From the NCBI RefSeq assembly GCF_001591385.1, contig NZ_BCUU01000007.1:30400-94399 (forward strand): a stretch of 64,000 bases of DNA. Reading direction: 5' to 3'. Origin of the DNA: Variovorax soli NBRC 106424 (lineage in GTDB: Bacteria > Pseudomonadota > Gammaproteobacteria > Burkholderiales > Burkholderiaceae_C). Made by a program: the position numbers and the translations under genes. The notes below the pieces were generated by a model. The model made no database searches and had not been told where the DNA came from. It saw only the letters and a program-made list of their open reading frames with translations. Shown here in pieces: positions 1 through 11,299 of the stretch (position 1 is its first letter; every line of letters starts with the position of its first letter).

Positions 1-1162
1 ACACCGGATAAACCAGCAGGAGTCCACCGACGCCCGCCGCGGCGCTGAAGCGCATGCCCAGCCAGGGCTGCGCCATCTGCAGGCCGACATGCACGGCCAC
101 CATGGATGCGATCAGGATGAAGACTCCGACCGGGTGGAGCCACAGAAGCCCGAGAAGCACGACCACCAGCGGAATCAGGTTGACGGCGAGGTTCTGCCAT
201 GCCGCCGCCGGATGGATGCGCTGATCCTGATCGAACGCCTGCAGCATCGTGGCCGCCAGTTCCACACCCGGCACCAGGTAGTCGGGCGAGGGCAGGGCGA
301 ACATGTCGGCCACCGTCTCGGCGGTAGGGCCTACCAGCACATAGCGGTCGCGGAACACTTCCGGCGGCACATTGCCGCGCAGCACGTCGATGTAGGACAC
401 CGTCTGGAAGCGGGTGGATGGCTTGTGGTAGATCAGCAGCTCCTCGTCCAGACGCTGCCAGCGGCCCTCGGGCGGCGAGCTATGTGCACCGTCCGTGAGC
501 GACGGCTGGGGCTGCAGTTCCCCGTTGGCCGCCTGGTAGAGGGCCAGCGAAAACTGGGGCCAGCGGTGTCCGGGAAAGCCTTCGAAGCGGTAGACGCCCT
601 GGATGTCGCCTTCGTCGTTGATGGCCAGATGCGAGTGCCCGAGTGCCGTCGCGGCATCGGACAGAGGCCTGGACGGCACGAGCTCGGCCTGGATCTGGTC
701 ATTGTTTCCCGGTGACTGGAGGGCCAAGGGCAGCACCACACACCCCGCCGACTTCATGGCCTGGGCCAGCATGATGTCGTCGACGGGGTAGTGCGAGTTC
801 GCATCGTCCAGGAGCAGGTCCAGCCCGATGCAGCGCGGGCCGCCCAGCGCGATGCGGCGCAGCAGCTCGGCGTGCAGGGCGCGCCGCCATGGCCAGCGGC
901 CGATGGCCTGCAAGCTCGGATCGTCGATGGCGACGATGAGGATGTTGCTGGCAGCAACCGGGCGCACCCGATCCAGCGCGTTTTCCAGCAGGACCCGATC
1001 GGCCCGGGTGAAGTACTGGCCGAGCGTCAGCCAGGTCACCAGGGCGATCGATCCGGCTGCCAGCAACAGCCAGGACAGGCGCCGCCGCACAAGATCGAGC
1101 ACACGCCTGCTGGGCGATGCCGGCGGCGGACCTGGCGGCGAAGACGAAGACGTGAAGGGCAT
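1..1162 (-). CDS. CHASE2-domain membrane sensor (3' part beyond window)
   Basis: The frame is open from an ATG at 1162 down to base 1 (387 codons visible) and carries on past the window edge. A short Ser/Pro-rich cytoplasmic start is followed by a membrane segment near residues 24-44 (SWLLLAAGSIALVTWLTL). Next comes a long extracytoplasmic region with CHASE2-like features: ILIVAIDDPSLQAIGRWPW near residue 70, RCIGLDLLLDD, and RDRYVLVGPTAETVADMF followed by PGVELAATMLQ. At least two more hydrophobic segments start near residue 325 (NLIPLVVVLLGLLWL). CHASE2 proteins usually end in a histidine kinase, cyclase or similar output domain, which lies outside the window. The response regulator gene just upstream in the same direction favours a kinase, but that is inference. 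The start lies 36 bases after the preceding stop. Confidence 0.85.
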   Translation of the reverse strand, partial: MPFTSSSSPPGPPPASPSRRVLDLVRRRLSWLLLAAGSIALVTWLTLGQYFTRADRVLLENALDRVRPVAASNILIVAIDDPSLQAIGRWPWRRALHAELLRRIALGGPRCIGLDLLLDDANSHYPVDDIMLAQAMKSAGCVVLPLALQSPGNNDQIQAELVPSRPLSDAATALGHSHLAINDEGDIQGVYRFEGFPGHRWPQFSLALYQAANGELQPQPSLTDGAHSSPPEGRWQRLDEELLIYHKPSTRFQTVSYIDVLRGNVPPEVFRDRYVLVGPTAETVADMFALPSPDYLVPGVELAATMLQAFDQDQRIHPAAAWQNLAVNLIPLVVVLLGLLWLHPVGVFILIASMVAVHVGLQMAQPWLGMRFSAAAGVGGLLLVYPV

Positions 1163-1198
1163 CGCAAGAAAACGCGCCGCAGGCCCTGCGAAGTCGGC

Positions 1199-1504
1199 CT
1201 AGCCGCGGATGCTGGCGACGACGCCCGGCTTGCCGGCGTCGAAGAGCTTCGCTCCCCGCTTCAGCGGTGCGCGGCGGGCGCTGCCCGAGATCCAGGCGTT
1301 TTCAGGGGCGGCGGCAACCGGGCAGCCCGGACCGGCCTTGTCGCAGGCAATGCGGATGATGCTGCCGTCCGCCAGTCGCAGGCGGATGGCGTTGCCAGCC
1401 GGGTCGGCCCGCGCTGGCGCCACCTGCGCCTGCGCGCCTGCATGCCCCAGCGCCGCCAGCGCCAGCGCACGCAGTACCGCGGACAGCCGGCCCGGACGCC
1501 GCAC
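1199..1504 (-). CDS. small exported protein between sensor and regulator
   Basis: This is a 101-residue ORF starting with GTG at 1504, five bases after the regulator stop, so it is probably translated with it. The N-terminus (VRRPGRLSAVLRALALAALG) looks like a signal peptide with a likely Ala-X-Ala cleavage near residue 25 (HAGAQAQ). The mature part is about 75 residues and has two cysteines in an ACDKAGPGCP segment, which could form a disulfide, and a basic C-terminus. I do not recognise a family. In similar CHASE2/OmpR loci the middle gene often encodes a FecR-like secreted protein, but this one is much shorter and shows no clear FecR motif. A start farther upstream, overlapping the regulator, is possible but gives a poorer N-terminus. 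Confidence 0.6.
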   Translation of the reverse strand: MRRPGRLSAVLRALALAALGHAGAQAQVAPARADPAGNAIRLRLADGSIIRIACDKAGPGCPVAAAPENAWISGSARRAPLKRGAKLFDAGKPGVVASIRG

Positions 1505-1509
1505 GGCGC

Positions 1510-2247
1510 TCAGGTCCCCGACTCCGTGGGGTCGGGCTCCTGGCCGAAGGTGGACAGCGACGACGCTTCCACCGTTTCGAGCCGATAGCCCAGGCCATAC
1601 ACGGCAGACAGCAGAAAGCCGTTGGACGGACGCAGCGACAGCTTGGTGCGCAGGCGCGAGATGTGCGTGTCGAGGGAGCGCGACGGCTCGTCGGGGCCGC
1701 GGCCCCACACGGCTTCGCGCAGGTGTTCGCGCGACAGCAGTCGCCCCAGGTTCTGGAACAGGAAAAGCGCCAGCTCGTACTCGCGGTGCTTCAGGTCGAC
1801 CGGCTCTCCGTTCACCTGCAGCGTGCGCGCCTGCGGGAAGAAGTGATAGGGACCGAATTCAAGCTCCACGTCGTGGTGGCTGGGGTAGGCGCGGCGCAGC
1901 AGCGCATGCACGCGCGCCTCGAGTTCCGCCACGCTGATCGGCTTGACCATGAAGTCGTCGGCGCCGGCCGACAGGCCGGCCACCAGGTCGGCCTCGGCGC
2001 GCCGATTGGTTGCGAACAGGATGGGGATGCGGCTGGCGAGTTCCTCGCGCACCCACTTGACGATGGCCGGGCCCGAGATGTCGGGCAGCGTCCAATCGAG
2101 GATCAGCAGGTCGAAGGATTGCTGGCGCAGGTCGCGCAGCAGGGCCTTGCCCTCGGAATAGACATGGCATTCATGCTGAATGCCGTTCATGGTGTGTTGA
2201 ATCAGCTCGAGCTGAGAAGGATCATCGTCGAGTGCCGCGATGCGCAT
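1510..2247 (-). CDS. OmpR/PhoB-family response regulator
   Basis: This 245-residue two-domain transcription factor has a receiver domain at residues 1-118. It shows the acidic pocket DDD at 7-9, the phosphoacceptor Asp51 in LLILDWTLPDISG, and the conserved lysine near 103 in DDFMVKPIS. A winged-helix DNA-binding domain follows at about 135-230 (LKHREYELALFLFQN, SRSLDTHISRLRTKL, YGLGYRLE). I chose the start at MRIAALDDD because it places the acidic cluster where receivers have it; a longer frame reaches upstream but adds nonconserved residues. It is the first gene of a minus-strand set with the small exported protein and the CHASE2 sensor, the presumed partner kinase. Confidence 0.92.
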   Translation of the reverse strand: MRIAALDDDPSQLELIQHTMNGIQHECHVYSEGKALLRDLRQQSFDLLILDWTLPDISGPAIVKWVREELASRIPILFATNRRAEADLVAGLSAGADDFMVKPISVAELEARVHALLRRAYPSHHDVELEFGPYHFFPQARTLQVNGEPVDLKHREYELALFLFQNLGRLLSREHLREAVWGRGPDEPSRSLDTHISRLRTKLSLRPSNGFLLSAVYGLGYRLETVEASSLSTFGQEPDPTESGT

Positions 2248-2551
2248 AGTCGTTACCGTCCCTGATTTATGTGTTAACGAAGCAGGGCGAAGTCTAGTCT
2301 TGAACGTCACGAATCCTTCATGCAGCACGAATTGCGAATGTGAACTATCGAGTCAAATTTCACGATAGCCCTTGGCCATCGTTCGTGTCATTCCTGGCAC
2401 CCCGTTGGAACGCTCCTGTCAATGACTCGCGCCGGAAATCGCGTCAACACATCACATCTGCGCATCAACGGGCGCCAATTGGGTGACCTTTTGTAATCTT
2501 CAGGTAAGCTCGCCCGGTTTGCGCTGACCCCCAGCCGAGAGGAGACTTCGT
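2248..2551. promoter_or_regulatory. divergent intergenic region, regulator / pntAA
   Basis: This 304-base gap between two divergent genes is clearly more AT-rich than its surroundings and must hold both promoters. I see no ORF or RNA gene in it. An inverted repeat CTATCG-N12-CGATAG lies at 2345-2368. A pntAA ribosome binding site (GAGAGGAGAC) lies about eight bases before the ATG. I cannot place a convincing -35/-10 pair. Confidence 0.5.
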
Positions 2552-3682
2552 ATGTTGATTGGCGTGCCTGCCGAGACGACGGCAGGCGAAACCCGTGTGG
2601 CCGTGACCCCCGAAACGGCCAAGAAACTCGTAGCGCTGGGTCATGTGGTCCGCGTGCAGTCCGGCGCGGGCCTCACCGCCGCCGCCACCGATGCGGCGTA
2701 CCAGGCCGCCGGCGCCGAGATCACCGATGCGGCTGGCGCCTTCGGCGCAGAGATCGTGCTGAAGGTGCGCTCGCCGTTCGACAACGAGATTGCCCACATG
2801 AAGCCCGGCACCGCCGTGGTGGGCATGCTCAACCCCTTCGACGCCGCCGGCCTGCAGCGCCTGGCCGCGGCCAACCTGACTGCCTTCGCCCTGGAAGCCG
2901 CGCCGCGCACCACGCGCGCGCAGAGCATGGACGTGCTCTCGTCCCAGGCCAACATCGCCGGCTACAAGGCCGTGATGACCGCGGCGGACAAGTACCAGCG
3001 CTTCTTCCCCATGCTCATGACGGCGGCCGGCACCGTGAAGGCGGCCCGCGTGGTCATCCTCGGCGTGGGCGTGGCGGGCCTGCAGGCCATTGCCACTGCC
3101 AAGCGCCTGGGCGCCGTGATCGAGGCCTCCGACGTTCGCCCGAGCGTGAAGGAGCAGGTCGAGTCGCTGGGCGCCAAGTTCATCGACGTGCCCTACGAGA
3201 CCGCCGAGGAAAAGGAAGCGGCCGAAGGCGTGGGCGGCTATGCCCGCCCCATGCCGCCGAGCTGGCTGGCGCGCCAGCAGGTGGAAGTGGCCAAGCGCGT
3301 GGCTGCGGCCGACGTGGTGATCAGCACCGCGCTCATTCCGGGCCGCGCCGCGCCGACGCTCATCACCGAGGACATGGTCAAGTCCATGAAGCCGGGCTCG
3401 GTCATCGTGGACATTGCCGCGGGCCGGGGCGCCGACGGCGTGGGCGGCAACTGCACCATTTCGGAGGCGGACAAGACCGTGCTCAAGCATGGCGTGACGA
3501 TCGTGGGCGAGACCAACCTGCCCGCGCTGGTGGCGGCCGATGCCTCGTCGCTGTACGCGCGCAACGTGCTGGACTTCCTCAAGCTGGTGCTGCCCAAGGA
3601 GGGCGGCTTCAAGATCGACCTCGAGGACGACATCGTCGCCGCCTGCCTGGTGGCGCGTGACGGCCAGGTCACCCGCAAATAA
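2552..3682 (+). CDS. pntAA: NAD(P) transhydrogenase, subunit alpha part 1
   Basis: This 376-residue protein is the soluble NAD(H)-binding domain I of proton-translocating transhydrogenase, which moves hydride between NADH and NADP+ using the proton gradient. The N-terminus has MLIGVPAETTAGETRVAVTP. The RAQSMDVLSSQANIAGYKAV segment (residues 122-141) is typical of the alanine dehydrogenase/PntAA fold. The Rossmann glycine motif is at about 169-176 (ILGVGVAG). The length fits the split form in which domain I is its own polypeptide. A good ribosome binding site precedes the ATG. It heads a three-gene operon with pntAB 21 bases on. Confidence 0.96.
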   Translation: MLIGVPAETTAGETRVAVTPETAKKLVALGHVVRVQSGAGLTAAATDAAYQAAGAEITDAAGAFGAEIVLKVRSPFDNEIAHMKPGTAVVGMLNPFDAAGLQRLAAANLTAFALEAAPRTTRAQSMDVLSSQANIAGYKAVMTAADKYQRFFPMLMTAAGTVKAARVVILGVGVAGLQAIATAKRLGAVIEASDVRPSVKEQVESLGAKFIDVPYETAEEKEAAEGVGGYARPMPPSWLARQQVEVAKRVAAADVVISTALIPGRAAPTLITEDMVKSMKPGSVIVDIAAGRGADGVGGNCTISEADKTVLKHGVTIVGETNLPALVAADASSLYARNVLDFLKLVLPKEGGFKIDLEDDIVAACLVARDGQVTRK

Positions 3683-3703
3683 GACAAGCTCGAGGAGAAG
3701 GAC

Positions 3704-4030
3704 ATGGATCCCGTCAGCCATACCGTCATCAACCTGATCATCTTCGTGCTGGCCATCTACGTGGGCTACCACGTGGTGTGGACCGTCACGCCCGCACTGC
3801 ACACCCCGCTCATGGCGGTGACCAACGCGGTGTCGGCCATCGTCATCGTGGGCGCCATGCTCGCGGCGGCGCTCACCGAGACCTGGCTGGGCAAGTCGAT
3901 GGGCGTGCTGGCCGTCGCGCTGGCCGCGGTGAACGTCTTCGGTGGCTTCCTGGTCACCCGGCGCATGCTGGAGATGTTCAAGAAAAAGGAGCGCAAGAGC
4001 GCCCCCAAGGCTGAGGGAGCTGGCCAATGA
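3704..4030 (+). CDS. pntAB: NAD(P) transhydrogenase, subunit alpha part 2
   Basis: This 108-residue small membrane subunit carries the alpha half of the proton-channel domain II. It shows about three hydrophobic helices (INLIIFVLAIYVGYHVVW, AVSAIVIVGAMLAAAL, VLAVALAAVNVFGGFLVTR) followed by a charged Lys-rich tail. GGFLVTRRMLEMF is a typical end of this family. It lies between pntAA and pntB and overlaps the pntB start by four bases (ATGA), which implies translational coupling and balanced stoichiometry. Confidence 0.95.
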   Translation: MDPVSHTVINLIIFVLAIYVGYHVVWTVTPALHTPLMAVTNAVSAIVIVGAMLAAALTETWLGKSMGVLAVALAAVNVFGGFLVTRRMLEMFKKKERKSAPKAEGAGQ

Positions 4031-5514
4031 GCATGAACGTCGTCACGCTGCTGTACCTCGTTGCCAGCGTCTGCTTCATCCAGGCCCTGAAGGGCCTGAG
4101 TCATCCGACCACCTCCATCCGCGGCAACATCTTCGGCATGGTGGGCATGGCCATCGCCATCCTCACCACGGCGGCGCTCATCGTCCAGCTGGCCGGCGGC
4201 AAGGCCGCGGGCATGGGCTGGGTGCTGCTGGGCCTGGTGGTGGGCGCCGCCTATGGCGCCTGGCGCGCCAAGACGGTCGAGATGACCCAGATGCCCGAGC
4301 TGGTGGCCTTCTTCCACAGCATGATCGGCCTGGCGGCGGTGTTCATCGCCATCGCGGCCGTGGTCGAGCCCTGGGCCTTCGGCATCACGCCGGCGCCGGT
4401 GCTGGCCGCGGTGGGCCTGAACACGCCCGAAGGCACGGTAGTCATCGACGGCTTTGCGCGCTACGCCATTCCGGCGGGCAACCGGCTGGAGCTGTTCCTG
4501 GGTGCGGCCATCGGCGCCATCACCTTCAGCGGCTCGGTCATCGCCTTCGGCAAGCTGTCGGGCAAGTACAAGTTCCGCCTGTTCCAGGGCGCGCCGGTGC
4601 AGTTCAAAGGCCAGCACATGCTGAACCTGATCCTGGGCCTGCTGACCATCGGCCTGGGCCTGGTGTTCGTGTTCACCGAGAGCTGGATCGCCTTCTTCGC
4701 GATGCTGGCGCTGTCGTTCGTGATGGGCGTGCTGATCATCATCCCGATCGGCGGTGCCGACATGCCGGTGGTGGTGTCCATGCTCAACAGCTACTCGGGA
4801 TGGGCGGCGGCGGGCATCGGCTTCTCGCTGAACAACGCGATGCTGATCGTGGCCGGCTCGCTGGTGGGCTCCTCGGGCGCAATCCTGAGCTACATCATGT
4901 GCAAGGCCATGAACCGCTCGTTCTTCAACGTGATCCTGGGCGGCTTCGGCGGCGAGGCGGCTGCGGCCGGCGGCGGTGCCAAGGAGCAGCGCCCGGTCAA
5001 GAGCGGCAGCGCGGACGATGCGGCCTACATGCTGGCCAATGCCGACACCGTGATCATCGTGCCGGGCTACGGCCTGGCGGTGGCACGCGCCCAGCATGCG
5101 GTGAACGAGCTGGCGCAGAAGCTCATCGAGAAGGGCGTGACGGTGAAGTACGCCATCCACCCGGTGGCCGGGCGCATGCCGGGGCACATGAACGTGCTGC
5201 TGGCCGAGGCCGAGGTGCCCTACGACCAGGTGTTCGAGATGGAGGACATCAACGGCGAATTCGCGCAGGCCGATGTGGCTATCATCCTGGGCGCCAATGA
5301 CGTGGTGAACCCGGCCGCCCTGCAAAAGGGCAGCCCCATCTACGGCATGCCCATCCTGGAAGCCTACAAGGCCAAGACGGTGATCGTGAACAAGCGAAGC
5401 ATGGCCGCCGGCTATGCGGGCCTGGACAACGAGCTGTTCTACATGGACAAGACCATGATGGTCTTCGGTGACGCCAAGAAGGTGGTCGAGGACATGGGCA
5501 AGGCGATCGAGTAG
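4027..5514 (+). CDS. pntB: NAD(P) transhydrogenase, subunit beta
   Basis: This 495-residue subunit joins membrane domain II (eight or nine helices through about residue 300) to the NADP(H)-binding domain III. SYSGWAAAGIGFSLNN and MLIVAGSLVGSSGAILSYIMC belong to the conserved channel region. Domain III has the GYGLAVARAQHAVNEL nucleotide loop, HPVAGRMPGHMNVLLAEA, and GANDVVNPAA followed by KRSMAAGYAGLDNELFY, the usual NADP contacts. With PntAA and PntAB it makes the complete inner-membrane enzyme, a main NADPH source in many bacteria. Downstream, 5521-5560 has a GC-rich hairpin without a T run, so the end of the operon is not marked clearly. Confidence 0.97.
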   Translation: MSMNVVTLLYLVASVCFIQALKGLSHPTTSIRGNIFGMVGMAIAILTTAALIVQLAGGKAAGMGWVLLGLVVGAAYGAWRAKTVEMTQMPELVAFFHSMIGLAAVFIAIAAVVEPWAFGITPAPVLAAVGLNTPEGTVVIDGFARYAIPAGNRLELFLGAAIGAITFSGSVIAFGKLSGKYKFRLFQGAPVQFKGQHMLNLILGLLTIGLGLVFVFTESWIAFFAMLALSFVMGVLIIIPIGGADMPVVVSMLNSYSGWAAAGIGFSLNNAMLIVAGSLVGSSGAILSYIMCKAMNRSFFNVILGGFGGEAAAAGGGAKEQRPVKSGSADDAAYMLANADTVIIVPGYGLAVARAQHAVNELAQKLIEKGVTVKYAIHPVAGRMPGHMNVLLAEAEVPYDQVFEMEDINGEFAQADVAIILGANDVVNPAALQKGSPIYGMPILEAYKAKTVIVNKRSMAAGYAGLDNELFYMDKTMMVFGDAKKVVEDMGKAIE

Positions 5515-5583
5515 TTCGATTTCGATACAAGACGCGCGGCCCGATGCCGCGCGCACAGGACAGAGAGACAGGAGACAACTCAA

Positions 5584-7251
<1,668 letters not shown>

Positions 7252-7332
7252 TCGCGCACGCGCCGCCTGCGGGCGGGAATAAGGGTTCTGCCGGGATGAT
7301 TTCCGGGCATTGCTCTTGCATATTCGCCGCCA

Positions 7333-8339
<1,007 letters not shown>

Positions 8340-8343
<4 letters not shown>

Positions 8344-9251
8344 ACAGCTCCACGACGACGACTCCCGCGGCCAGCGCGGCCGCGCCGGCGCCGCCCGGAC
8401 CCTGGCGCGAATTCTGGGGTGCCTTCTCGCAGAACCACGGCGCGGTGCTGGGCCTGGCCACGGTGCTGTTCCTGTTCCTGGTGGCGCTGCTGGCGCCCTG
8501 GATCGCGCCGCATGCGCCGAACCAGACCGACAGCGGCGCATTCCTGCTGCCGCCGGCATGGCAGTCCGGCGGCTCCTGGGCGCACGTGCTGGGCACCGAT
8601 GCCATCGGCCGGGACATCCTCTCGCGCCTGATGTGGGGCGCGCGCCTGTCGCTTTCGATCGGCGTCGCGGTGGTGGCGATCTCCGTCGTCGTGGGCATCG
8701 CGCTGGGTCTCATCGCCGGGTTCTTCCGGGGCGTGTTCGAGATCGCGATCATGCGGCTGATGGACATCGTCCTCACGCTGCCCAGCCTGCTGCTGGCCAT
8801 CGTGATCGTGGCCATCCTCGGCCCCGGCCTCATCAACGCGATGATCGCGGTGGCCATCGTGGTGCTGCCGCACTATGTGCGCATCACGCGCGCGGCCGTC
8901 ATCTCCGAGGTGTCGCGCGACTACGTGACGGCGGCGCGCGTGAGCGGCGCCGGCACGCTGCGCCTGATGTTCAGCGAGGTGCTGCCCAACTGCGCGGCGC
9001 CGCTGATCGTGCAGGCTTCGCTGGGCATTTCCACCGCCATCCTCGATGCGGCGGCCCTGGGCTTTCTCGGCCTGGGCGCGCAGCCGCCCTCGCCCGAATG
9101 GGGAACCATGCTGGCCGACGCACGCGAGTTCGTGCTGCGCGCCTGGTGGGTGGTGACCTTCCCGGGTCTGGCCATCCTGGCCGCGGTGCTGGCGTTCAAC
9201 CTCCTGGGCGATGGCCTGCGCGATGCGCTCGACCCGAAGTTGAAGAGATAA
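8340..9251 (+). CDS. dppC: peptide ABC transporter permease
   Basis: This 303-residue second permease of the transporter starts at an ATG overlapping the dppB stop (ATGA). A cytoplasmic Thr/Ala/Pro-rich tail of about 20 residues leads to the first helix (GAVLGLATVLFLFLVALLAP). GTDAIGRDILSRLMWGAR is the typical DppC/OppC signature, and the EAA loop is RDYVTAARVSGAGTLRLMF. Six helices are expected and can be traced. It forms the membrane pore with DppB. Four genes of this operon abut or overlap, so they are surely one transcript. Confidence 0.94.
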
Positions 9252-9254
9252 CGA

Positions 9255-10274
9255 ATGGCGCTTCTCGAAATCAGCGACCTGCACGTGGAGTTCCCCACGC
9301 AAGGCGCAACCCTGCATGCGGTCGACGGCGTGAGCCTTTCGCTGGAGGAAGGCGAGGTGCTGGGCATCGTCGGCGAATCGGGCTCGGGCAAGAGCGTGAC
9401 CATGATGGCGCTCATGGGGCTCATCGCCTACCCGGGCCGCGTGCGCGCGCAGCACATGCGCTTTGCCGGCCACGACCTGCTGGGCATCTCCGACAGGCAG
9501 CGCCGCGAGCTGGTGGGCAAGGACGTGGCCATGATCTTCCAGGAGCCCACGACCAGCCTCAACCCCTGCTTCACCATCGGCTTCCAGCTGATGGAGACGC
9601 TGCGCCTGCACCTGCGCATGGACAAGCGCGCCGCTCAGCGCCGCGCCATCGAACTGCTGGAGCAGGTGGGCATCCCGGCCGCCTCCTCGCGGCTCGGCAG
9701 CTATCCGCACCAGCTCTCGGGCGGCATGAACCAGCGCGTGATGATCGCGATGGCCATTGCCTGCAACCCGCGCCTGCTGATCGCCGACGAACCGACCACC
9801 GCGCTCGACGTCACCATCCAGGCGCAGATCCTCGACCTGCTGCGCGACCTGCAGAAGCAGCGGGGCATGGCGCTGGTGCTCATCACGCACAACATGGGCG
9901 TGGTGGAGGAAATGGCGCAGCGCGTGGCGGTGATGTATGCCGGCCAGGTGATGGAGCAGCAGCCGGTGGATCGCCTCTTTGCCGCGCCCCAGCATCCCTA
10001 CACCGAGGCGCTGCTTGCCGCCCTGCCCGACCGTGCGCCCGCGGACGGGCGGCTGGCCACCATCCCCGGCGTGGTGCCCGGTGCGCACGACCGCCCCGCC
10101 GGCTGCCTGTTCGCGCCGCGCTGTGCCTACGCCACCGAGCATTCGCGCGCGGTGCGCCCCCTGCTTCGCGACTGGCAGGGCGGGCAGGTGCGCTGCCATT
10201 ACCCCTTGGGCGATCCCCAGCGCAGCGACAACATCGTTCGCGACGGCCGCGTGGCGGTGGAGGCGGCGGAATGA
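9255..10274 (+). CDS. dppD: peptide ABC transporter ATP-binding protein
   Basis: This 339-residue ATPase shows Walker A GESGSGKS near residue 39, Q-loop [12 protein letters not shown], signature LSGGMNQRV near 155 and Walker [17 protein letters not shown]-terminal oligopeptide-transporter extension has the cysteine-containing [15 protein letters not shown] segment, which in this family can bind an Fe-S cluster. It starts four bases after dppC and overlaps dppF by four bases. It pairs with DppF as the ATPase heterodimer that drives import. Confidence 0.95.
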   Translation: MALLEISDLHVEFPTQGATLHAVDGVSLSLEEGEVLGIVGESGSGKSVTMMALMGLIAYPGRVRAQHMRFAGHDLLGISDRQRRELVGKDVAMIFQEPTTSLNPCFTIGFQLMETLRLHLRMDKRAAQRRAIELLEQVGIPAASSRLGSYPHQLSGGMNQRVMIAMAIACNPRLLIADEPTTALDVTIQAQILDLLRDLQKQRGMALVLITHNMGVVEEMAQRVAVMYAGQVMEQQPVDRLFAAPQHPYTEALLAALPDRAPADGRLATIPGVVPGAHDRPAGCLFAPRCAYATEHSRAVRPLLRDWQGGQVRCHYPLGDPQRSDNIVRDGRVAVEAAE

Positions 10275-11269
10275 GCCTGGTGCAGGACAACACCTTGACC
10301 CAACGTCCGGTGGGCGTGGTGGCGCAGGCCCGCGACCTCCAGCGCGTCTACAAGATCCGCCGCGGCCTCTTCAAGGAGCCCGCGGCGCTGCATGCGGTGG
10401 GCGGCGTCTCATTCACGCTGGAGGCCGGCAAGACGCTGGCCGTGGTGGGCGAGTCGGGCTGCGGCAAGTCCACGCTGGCGCGCATGGTGTCGCTCATCGA
10501 GTCGCCCAGCGCGGGCCAATTGGTGGTGGATGGGCATGACGTGGCCGTCATGGGAATGGCCGAGCGCCGCAACCTGCGCCGCGCCGTGCAGCTGGTGTTC
10601 CAGAACCCGTACGGTTCGCTCAACCCGCGCAAGAAGATCGGCGCCATCCTCGAGGCGCCGCTGGCCATCAACATGCCCTTCGACAAGGACGAGCGCAAGC
10701 GCCGCGTGCAGCAGATGCTCAGGCAGGTGGGCTTGCGTCCGGAGCATGCGGACCGCTATCCGCACATGTTCTCCGGCGGCCAGCGCCAGCGCATCGCGAT
10801 TGCGCGCGCGCTCATGCTCAGCCCCAAGCTGGTGGTGGCCGACGAGCCGGTCTCGGCGCTGGACGTGTCGGTGCAGGCCCAGGTGCTGAACCTGCTGGCC
10901 GACCTGCAGGCCGAGCTGGGCCTGGCCTACCTGTTCATCTCGCACGACCTGGGCGTGGTGCGGCACATTGCGCACGACGTGCTGGTGATGTACCTGGGCC
11001 ACGCGGTGGAGCAGGGGCCCAAGCAGCGCATCTTCGCGCGGCCGCTGCATCCCTACACGCAGGCACTGCTCGCGTCCACGCCTGGGCTGAGCAAGGAGCG
11101 CATCGTGCTCAAGGGCGAGCTGCCATCGCCGCTCAACCCGCCGGCCGGCTGCGTGTTCAGCACGCGCTGCGCCCATGCGACCGAGCGGTGCCGGGCCGAG
11201 CGCCCGCTGCTGCGTGCCCTGGATGAACGGCTGGTGGCCTGCCACCATGCCGAAAAGTTTCTCCCCTGA
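10271..11269 (+). CDS. dppF: peptide ABC transporter ATP-binding protein
   Basis: This 332-residue second ATPase starts at an ATG overlapping the dppD stop. It shows Walker A GESGCGKS, signature [15 protein letters not shown], Walker [16 protein letters not shown] and the H-loop FISHDLGVV. The oligopeptide-specific C-terminal region [18 protein letters not shown] is also present. It carries about 20 residues ahead of the first beta strand that most DppF proteins have in a similar form. Confidence 0.95.
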   Translation: MSLVQDNTLTQRPVGVVAQARDLQRVYKIRRGLFKEPAALHAVGGVSFTLEAGKTLAVVGESGCGKSTLARMVSLIESPSAGQLVVDGHDVAVMGMAERRNLRRAVQLVFQNPYGSLNPRKKIGAILEAPLAINMPFDKDERKRRVQQMLRQVGLRPEHADRYPHMFSGGQRQRIAIARALMLSPKLVVADEPVSALDVSVQAQVLNLLADLQAELGLAYLFISHDLGVVRHIAHDVLVMYLGHAVEQGPKQRIFARPLHPYTQALLASTPGLSKERIVLKGELPSPLNPPAGCVFSTRCAHATERCRAERPLLRALDERLVACHHAEKFLP

Positions 11270-11299
11270 CCAACCCCTTCAAACGAAAAGGATTCGACC

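Noticed and set aside
89..715. Plus-strand 208-codon ORF at the left edge
   Set aside because: It lies opposite the CHASE2 gene, whose frame is open throughout and has recognisable motifs.
1199..1708. 169-codon version of the small exported protein
   Set aside because: The upstream part overlaps the response regulator in another frame and lacks a signal-like start; the GTG at 1504 gives a better N-terminus.
2465..4027. 520-codon minus-strand ORF opposite pntAA/pntAB
   Set aside because: Same antisense artefact; His/Gly/Arg-rich and no recognisable domain.
5521..5560. Terminator after pntB
   Set aside because: A GC-rich hairpin is present but there is no T run, so I cannot call it a rho-independent terminator.
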